This document shows, piece by piece, positions 58,673 through 64,000 of a DNA stretch of 64,000 bases. Below the pieces are notes generated by a model that worked only from the letters and a program-made list of their open reading frames with translations, ran no database searches and was not told where the DNA came from. How positions within the stretch are numbered: position 1 is the first letter of the stretch; every line of letters begins with the position of its first letter. A program made the position numbers and the translations under genes. Source of the stretch: Pyrus communis (Eukaryota > Streptophyta > Magnoliopsida > Rosales > Rosaceae); assembly GCF_963583255.1 (NCBI RefSeq), contig NC_084805.1, forward strand, positions 9,664,827 through 9,728,826, given 5' to 3'.

Positions 58673-58836
58673 CCTAAACGTTCATACAATTCAAGTTTGA
58701 GTTGTTGGAATGTTTAGGTGATTCTTTGATTTCAATGTTTCATTTTAATTCTCTTTGTTTTGTGCGTATGAGGAATGGAAGAGAAGAGTGCCTAAACGTT
58801 CATACAATTCAAGTTTGAGTTGTTGGAATGTTTAGG
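58673..58836 (+). repeat. Two tandem copies of the 46-nt LTR hairpin (element E)
   Basis: Identical copies at 58673-58718 and 58791-58836, 118 bp apart. Each starts CCTAAAC and ends GTTTAGG. In element-sense RNA the arms pair with two G-U wobbles and an internal 2-nt mismatch, and the apex would open into a loop. On the other strand the wobbles become A-C mismatches, so the fold is sense-specific. Confidence 0.75.
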
Positions 58837-59812
58837 CGTTTCTTTGATTTCAAAGATATGAGGAAATAAAACCCACTTTAGCTAGGGGTGATTCGAAACT
58901 ATGTTTATATTTGCAATATGAATTGATTAACTTTCGTTGGAATTTCATAAGTTGTTGATTCAATTTGTTTAACCATTTGATTGATAACTTATTTATGTAT
59001 GTTTATTAAGAATGCGCGCTTAATTTTCATGCATGAATATGACGCTAGAATATAAGTGAATTTCACCTAATCATTATGAACTTATATTCACAAGTAGTGG
59101 AGGTTGCTTATAAACAATCGCGTTAAACGAATTCTTGGCATAAGTTTCATGCGTATTCCATAGTAACGAATGCCTCGTCAACACTTATAGTTTTCATGTT
59201 GCTTAATGATCTTTGATTGTATCTTTATTGTGCTGTTCACGTAAAGGACTTTTGGAGAATGTTGTGAATTGCGTTGCGCTAACCCATCCAATTCATTAAC
59301 TTAAGGAAAACTTGACGGTTAATTTAAGCGGACCTAATTAACCCGGAGTGTTGAGTTTCATAATTTATCGAAAGACCAACTGAGAATCAATCTTGTATGC
59401 AAGTGTAACATGTGTGGAGAAGAACCCCTTGGCTATTCCATCATCCATATTTTCATCACATTTATATTTACGTTTTGCCTTTAATTACAATTTGTGCAAT
59501 TTAGCTAATTTCGTCAAATCAAACCCCCCCCCCCCTTTACTTTCCTGTTCTTTAGTGCTTAGAATCTGTTTAGTTTATGTTTTAAAGTATTTTTTTTGTT
59601 TTTTTGGTTTGTCTTAGTGTTTTAAACTTTAATTTTGCATTCTTTGAGTCTAGTTTAGTGTTTTAAACTTTATTTTACGTTTTTGAGTCAGTTTCCAAGA
59701 GATTTGCAATCCCTCCTAATCCCCGGTCCAGAACGATCCCTACTTATACTTATACTACAAATCGACAAAAAGAGGGTTTAATTTGTGTGCGTATAAATCT
59801 CGCATCAAATTT

Positions 59813-59830
59813 TGGCGCCGTTGCCGGGGA
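59813..59830 (+). other. Primer binding site, tRNA-Asp type (element E)
   Basis: TGGCGCCGTTGCCGGGGA, 5 nt after the LTR end, a perfect match. Confidence 0.92.
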
Positions 59831-59923
59831 TTAGAAAATTTGCTAATCCCTTGGATTGTTTGTTTCTGTATTGTCTTTTAGATTTAGTTTTTTTTTATTT
59901 GTGTTTTGTTTGTTAAGAACAAG

Positions 59924-61045
59924 ATGGCACTTAATAATGCTTCTCTTTTGTCACAACTCATGGAAAGGTCCCAAATGCAAAGAGTTGATATATTTAATCT
60001 TCAATCAAGGAATAACGTGTTTTCCAATACTTACAATTCGGATTGGAGTGATCATTCAAACTCTATGTGGTGGGAACCTCAAAATGCTCAACAAGGAGGA
60101 TATTGGCAGCCACCACAACCTCATATTCAATATGCCCAACCAAATTTAAGTTCGTCAATAAATTATAACCAAAAGCTTGATGAATTAATTTGTTTGGTGC
60201 AGGGCTTACAAAATCAAGACAATGAGGCTCAACAAGAAGGATATTGGCAGCCGTATGAGGAGTTCTATTCAACGCCTATGCAGCCACCACAACCTGCCCA
60301 AAGTAATGTAGGTAATTCAAATGATAATGATACGAATTTTCAATTACTTACTACTCTGGAAAAGCAAATTGGGCAGATAGCGGAGTTCGAAGGACAATTT
60401 TGCGACCAAGGCGAACTCCCTAGTTCAACCATTGCAAATCAGAAGGGAGAATTTGAAACTGCCAAGGAAATCATGTTGAGAAGTGACAAGGAGGTTGGAA
60501 CGGACCCTCAACCATCAAAATCAAATCACAAGGAAGAGGAATACACCCAACCCACGGAAAGGGTGGAAACACCTTTACCGGAGGCTCCTATTGCTTTTAT
60601 GCCATCTAATACAGGTATGGTTGTTCCAAATTTCATTATTTTTAACCCTATTCCTTGCAGATTCATGACGTCCAAGGAAGAAGAAGGTGAAAAAAACATC
60701 TTGGAAGCCCTTCCAAAGGTGACAAGTAGGGAATGTCATGAATCCATCAAAGAGGACGTTCTTGAAACCACAAAATCCAAAGAAGTTAAATTTGATGACA
60801 TTGGACAAGTAATAACCATCACTTGCAAACTGGCCAAGTCCAATATCCCTGAAACTTTCAAAGGAGTGGTATTTGTCATTGAGTTCTTGTCGGACAAAAC
60901 AAGTAAGTATTTTTTTCCAAATTCCATTAGATTTTATACTAACTTGCTATTTTTTTTGAATCAGGCACCTACACTAGAATTCAAACCAATGCCGGTTCAC
61001 TTCAAGTATCACCTTCCATTCAAGGACCAATTCCATGCCGTTTGA
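59924..61045 (+). CDS. Gag-linker-derived ORF of non-autonomous element E, 373 residues
   Basis: I chose ATG 59924 (MALNNASLL), six codons into the longer frame, since the upstream codons resemble leader. The frame holds the post-knuckle Gag segment (FSNTYNSDWSDHSNSMWWEP; LTTLEKQIGQIAEFEGQF), two YWQP repeats, the pre-protease linker (IPCRFMTSKEEEGEKNILEA) and the pre-RT linker (QAPTLEFKPMPVHFKYHLPF), stopping after HAV. In full-length B these parts are separated by protease and flanked by capsid, RT and integrase. It stays open for over 370 codons, unlike most relics here. It may help package this element by an autonomous partner; this is inference. Confidence 0.72.
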   Translation: MALNNASLLSQLMERSQMQRVDIFNLQSRNNVFSNTYNSDWSDHSNSMWWEPQNAQQGGYWQPPQPHIQYAQPNLSSSINYNQKLDELICLVQGLQNQDNEAQQEGYWQPYEEFYSTPMQPPQPAQSNVGNSNDNDTNFQLLTTLEKQIGQIAEFEGQFCDQGELPSSTIANQKGEFETAKEIMLRSDKEVGTDPQPSKSNHKEEEYTQPTERVETPLPEAPIAFMPSNTGMVVPNFIIFNPIPCRFMTSKEEEGEKNILEALPKVTSRECHESIKEDVLETTKSKEVKFDDIGQVITITCKLAKSNIPETFKGVVFVIEFLSDKTSKYFFPNSIRFYTNLLFFLNQAPTLEFKPMPVHFKYHLPFKDQFHAV

Positions 61046-61148
61046 TTTTATTTATGTTAATAAAAAAAAAATAAAAAAAAATAAAAAAAAATAAAAAAAA
61101 AGAAAAAGAAAAAAAAGAAAGATACTAAACATGGAGAAAGGTGGAGCT
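61046..61148. repeat. A-rich tract between convergent ORFs (element E)
   Basis: Repeated AAAAAAAAAT units and AAAGAAAAAG between the Gag-linker stop and the antisense stop, the counterpart of the T run in C. Confidence 0.85.
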
Positions 61149-61805
61149 TCACAAAGGTTGTTTGCGTGAAGTCCCACTACGAGGCGCAGAAGCGGAAGGC
61201 GCAGAAGCGGGAGGCATCGAAGCGGAAGGCATCGGAGCGGGAGGCATCGGAGGTAGAGCATTCCAGGCCTCAATACTTGGCCAAGCGCTGGATGACCCAG
61301 GAAAAAGGTGCCTCTGGAGATAAGACGCAAGCCTTTGACGGTCACTGTGAATTCGACCCTCAGATTCTTGCAGCTCATCAAGCTTCCTCTTCATCCCCGA
61401 CGAATAGTTATTTGCAAGCACATGCAAACTTCTATTCTCGTACTTAAGCTGCTGGATCTCTTGCTTAAGTCTTTCCACCTCTGCCATCAACGATTCCACC
61501 TGACGGGAGCGGGCAAGCAGGCGTAGGCCCATGTTGGACACAGAGCTCGCACACTGAACACTAAGTGCGAGGGACTCTTGAACGGCCAACTCATCGGACC
61601 GTCCTGACAGCAGCCTACTATCTTTTGGAGTGAGGAGGTTTTTAGCTACTATTGTAGCTGTTGTGGCGTCCTGCATCACAGAGTCTTCACCTGAAAGATG
61701 ACCGTTAGAAGATAAAAAAGAAGGGCGCCATACATTACCTTGACGGGGCGCAACCGGATCGCTGCTGAGACTCAAATCTAAGCTAAGGTTCGATGAGTTT
61801 GCCAT
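61149..61805 (-). CDS. Antisense EAR/coiled-coil protein (element E), 218 residues
   Basis: It starts MANSSNLSLDLSLSSD at 61805; an ATG three codons upstream is not shared with B or C. The LxLxL motif is present twice in register (LSLDL and LDLSL), the Glu to Asp change being tolerated by the pattern. The core and the coiled coil (VESLMAEVERLKQEIQQLKY) match B and C. The tail is shorter (MPPAPMPSASMPPASAPSAS), showing copy-number change of Pro/Ser units. It is antisense to the element and convergent with the Gag-linker ORF. Function is unknown; nuclear repressor activity is a hypothesis. Confidence 0.8.
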   Translation of the reverse strand: MANSSNLSLDLSLSSDPVAPRQGNVWRPSFLSSNGHLSGEDSVMQDATTATIVAKNLLTPKDSRLLSGRSDELAVQESLALSVQCASSVSNMGLRLLARSRQVESLMAEVERLKQEIQQLKYENRSLHVLANNYSSGMKRKLDELQESEGRIHSDRQRLASYLQRHLFPGSSSAWPSIEAWNALPPMPPAPMPSASMPPASAPSASAPRSGTSRKQPL

Positions 61806-62290
61806 TTTTTTCAAAAGTGTTCAAAGAGAAGGGGTGGATGGAGTTAAAAATTTCACAAAGGGCCGGAGTCGAGTTTCAGGAATGGGAAATCTTCAGAGTG
61901 TGTATGTTGGCGGTGATCGATAGCTCTATAAAATGCCAAGGCGACGCGTCCACCGATTCAAAGAGCTGGATTTTCCGGCGTAAGTTAGGCGACGCTCCCT
62001 CGGCTTTTCAGAAAACGCGTTCAACTTTGTCAAAAGATTTCTGACAAAGCTGAAAACACGTGGAGGCCATCATCGCAACTACACGTCTTTAGCCGACAAG
62101 CGCAAAGTTCGGCGACGCTTTCTCTGCTTTTCAGAAAACGCGTGCAGCTTTGTCAAAAGGAGCCGCATCTGCACTACCACGTGTCGTTCAGAAAGAGAAG
62201 GGGCGTCGTTCAGAAATCGAAGGGGCGCCTGCTCAGAAATCGAAGAGGCGTATTCAAAGATCGAAGAGGCGCCACTATTTCAAAAAGCCG
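61806..62290 (-). promoter_or_regulatory. Promoter-like block of the antisense gene (element E)
   Basis: Two 48-bp modules lie at 61988-62036 and 62111-62159 (in plus sense GGCGACGC, CTTTTCAGAAAACGCGT, CTTTGTCAAAAG). CACGTG boxes lie near 62058 and 62180, and CTTCGATTTCTGA-type units at 62195-62275. A TATAAAA at 61926-61932 faces the plus strand, so the block may work in both directions. Confidence 0.55.
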
Positions 62291-62669
62291 GAATTGCGGG
62301 ATCAAAACGTTTGTCGACAAGGGTAAAAAGTACCACCACTTGATATTATCTCTATATATGTCGACCTTCGTCTTTTATGGCAGGGCAAACCTGAAGAAAA
62401 TGCCCAACTCTCCCTCACCTCTGAGGGCGCACTCCCAGCAAAGCCTTTCAAAATACTCAATTCTTTCTTCTTCCCCAAAGATGATACCAGATGCCTGGAG
62501 TACATATGACCCAGGAGGAAACGGCGGATTGAACCATGTGCTGATTCATTCACCGCTTCTTCAAAGCAAAGGTATCTCATATCATCAAGGTCAAAAGCAA
62601 AAGTATCTCATATCATGCTCTTTCCCTGTCTTTTTCTTTGTCCTTGTTCTTACTCGCATGGCAAAGTAA
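62142..62669 (+). CDS. 175-residue sense ORF (element E)
   Basis: Near-identical to the C ORF, with five residue differences that I can see (for example Pro for Leu in NSPSPLR and Arg for Cys near the end). The N-terminal half is basic and translates the tandem units of the promoter-like block. The hydrophobic end FPVFFFVLVLT could anchor in a membrane. No homologue is recognised. It is transcribed away from the antisense gene, whose start lies 336 bp upstream. The B copy is broken, so the ORF may not be real. Confidence 0.35.
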   Translation: MQLCQKEPHLHYHVSFRKRRGVVQKSKGRLLRNRRGVFKDRRGATISKSRNCGIKTFVDKGKKYHHLILSLYMSTFVFYGRANLKKMPNSPSPLRAHSQQSLSKYSILSSSPKMIPDAWSTYDPGGNGGLNHVLIHSPLLQSKGISYHQGQKQKYLISCSFPVFFFVLVLTRMAK

Positions 62670-63248
62670 AAGAAGCAATCAGCCGGCACTTGGAGTCAAT
62701 CTTCCGATCTGGAGCCAACTGCCTGGAATCTATTCCTGATTGCTTACCTAGCGTTGCTCTCGAGTAGTCATCTTCAACGGTTGATACACTTCCGGAGAAG
62801 GGACCACTTCTACAAAGGGGAGCGAGTAAGGCAAGTGAAAATGATACATTGAAGCATGTGGAGACAAACATAGGCTGAGTTATCCTCCAACCCTTTTCAA
62901 TACGAATTGGAAAGATTGAACAAAGAAACAGACCAAAAGGGTAAGCTCAGACCTTCGGGGGAGACCAAAAGAACCATCCTGCTGCCCAGTTCAAGAAGTA
63001 GCACAAAGGAAAATCAATGATGGGCGGAAACCAGTTCGAGAGTAAGCCTGTGGAATCATCAAGATCAAGCCTCAATGCAATCAACAAAGAGAAAAGGGAA
63101 TTTACACTCCATAACCAGATTTGCGTCCCTAAACTCTTCTCTTTGTTAATTACATTCTGCCATGTTTAGTATGTTTAGTTGTTGTTTGTGTGTTTACTTA
63201 TGTTTTGTGTGAATCTATGCTTAAAACATTGAGGACAATGTTTGATTT
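62670..63248 (+). other. Conserved noncoding segment of element E
   Basis: Homologous to B 26939-27505 and C 42443-42926, with many short identical blocks (for example CTCGAGTAGTCATCTTCAAC). No stable ORF in all three copies. It leads to the internal polypurine-like tract. Confidence 0.6.
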
Positions 63249-63262
63249 AAGTGTGGGGGGGG
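63249..63262 (+). other. Second, internal polypurine-like tract (element E)
   Basis: AAGTGTGGGGGGGG after CATTGAGGACAATGTTTGAT, conserved with B and C. Confidence 0.55.
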
Positions 63263-64000
63263 TAACTAAGTATGTTGATGCAAATTCGTTGAATTTTATC
63301 ACCCATAACTTCAAGTGTTGTTCCTTGCTGTTTTAAATGTTTTTAAGGTGTTTTTAAACTGTTTTAGCGTATTTTGTTTTATAACTCCGAAAATCACATA
63401 AAAATTTGAAAAACATTTTTTTTGAAAAGCCTAAAAAGAGTGTTTTGAGTTGTTTTTGTGTCTTAGGGAACCTTCCAACGTTATGATGATGATTTGGTTT
63501 GTAATTGCATGACTGTTAAAAAGAGTTATGTACATAGAGAAAAGTTTGATTTACTCTTGGTTTATGCTTAGTTATGGTTATAATGTATGACTTCACATGC
63601 AATCATAAAAGAAAAATTCGTTTTTGTAACATGCTTGAAGGAAGGAACTCAAACAAACGCTACAACCCTGTGAGACTCGAGCCATTACCTTCTTTGGAGA
63701 GTTATTTTCTGTGATTCTTTGTTTTCTAAAGTTGTTGAATGATCTCATTATTCCTTGCTTGGTTGCTACTTAGAATGCAATTGTATCATGATAGAACTAA
63801 ATGCTAGAACTTATATCCGTTTCATTCAAAGCATGATATTGAGTTGCATAACATATATCAAGATGAAGTTGTGTAGTTGCCACCATAGCCAAATAGCCTT
63901 ACTTCCCATATTTCGTATATATTGTAAGTCTTAACACCGTTGAGCCTCGTTTAACCTATTTTCTTTGCTAACCATATCACCCCTTACCTAGCCTAGATTA
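63263..64000 (+). other. 3' noncoding block of element E
   Basis: Homologous to B 25236-26924 in reverse. No ORF. The window ends before the polypurine tract and 3' LTR. Confidence 0.65.

Larger units (their letters stand above)
57774..59807 (+). repeat. 5' LTR of element E
   Basis: 2034 bp, TGATAGGAGCATATTCATG to GTATAAATCTCGCATCA, the same subfamily as D. A C homopolymer (59525-59536) lies in R/U5. Confidence 0.93.
57774..64000 (+). mobile_element. Non-autonomous Athila-derived element E, 5' part
   Basis: Plus-strand element with a 5' LTR (57774-59807), primer site, Gag-linker ORF, antisense EAR/coiled-coil gene, 175-residue ORF and 3' noncoding block, running off the window. Probable left target duplication is GCAAC (57769-57773), untestable here. 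The order of parts is the same as in C. Confidence 0.92.

Overview
This window is plant nuclear DNA made almost entirely of nested LTR retrotransposons. I see no host gene, rRNA, tRNA or CRISPR. The Ty3/gypsy coding sequences are of Athila type (tRNA-Asp primer site, typical Gag, protease with DLGAS, FMDD reverse transcriptase, integrase DX35E) and Tat type (Gag and integrase remnants with an antisense plant-mobile-domain gene). The A+T-rich composition and family resemblance suggest a dicot. Rosaceae (apple/pear relatives) is my guess, from remembered similarity of the Tat antisense protein, and is unproven.

Layout. Positions 1-5833 hold the 5' end of Athila element A (minus strand, cut by the window edge). 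Positions 5834-7805 are older LTR and gag fragments. Positions 8415-53810 are one Tat element H (plus strand, about 12.5 kb once insertions are removed) that received at least four insertions: a solo LTR (12371-16738) itself holding a second solo LTR (14089-16437); a solo LTR (16766-18220); full-length Athila element B (22738-37424, minus, target duplication GTCTT); and non-autonomous element C (38690-51073, minus, target duplication GTCAC), whose 5' LTR is broken by a fragment D of an opposite-facing element (47085-50271). Positions 53811-57773 are a piece of a second Tat-like element (H2) carrying another antisense gene, split by a Copia-like solo LTR (54890-56688). Non-autonomous element E (plus) starts at 57774 and runs off the window.

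Biology. B has a complete gag-pol layout with two in-frame stops, so it is probably inactive. C and E have lost capsid, zinc knuckle, protease, RT and integrase, and keep only a Gag linker-derived ORF. A, B, C and E share LTR and primer-site organisation, and B, C, D and E share the 3' noncoding block. The most notable feature is an antisense gene in the place where Athila elements usually carry an env-like ORF. It is kept in B, C and E and encodes about 218-226 residues with an N-terminal LxLxL (EAR-like) motif, a central coiled coil and a Pro-rich tail. Between B and C its core codons differ mostly at synonymous positions. Upstream is a GC-rich block with duplicated TTGAC/CGCG modules and G-boxes, and in C and E a divergent 175-residue ORF lies beyond it. 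Each Athila-type LTR I checked also carries two tandem copies of a 46-nt hairpin downstream of its TATA box.
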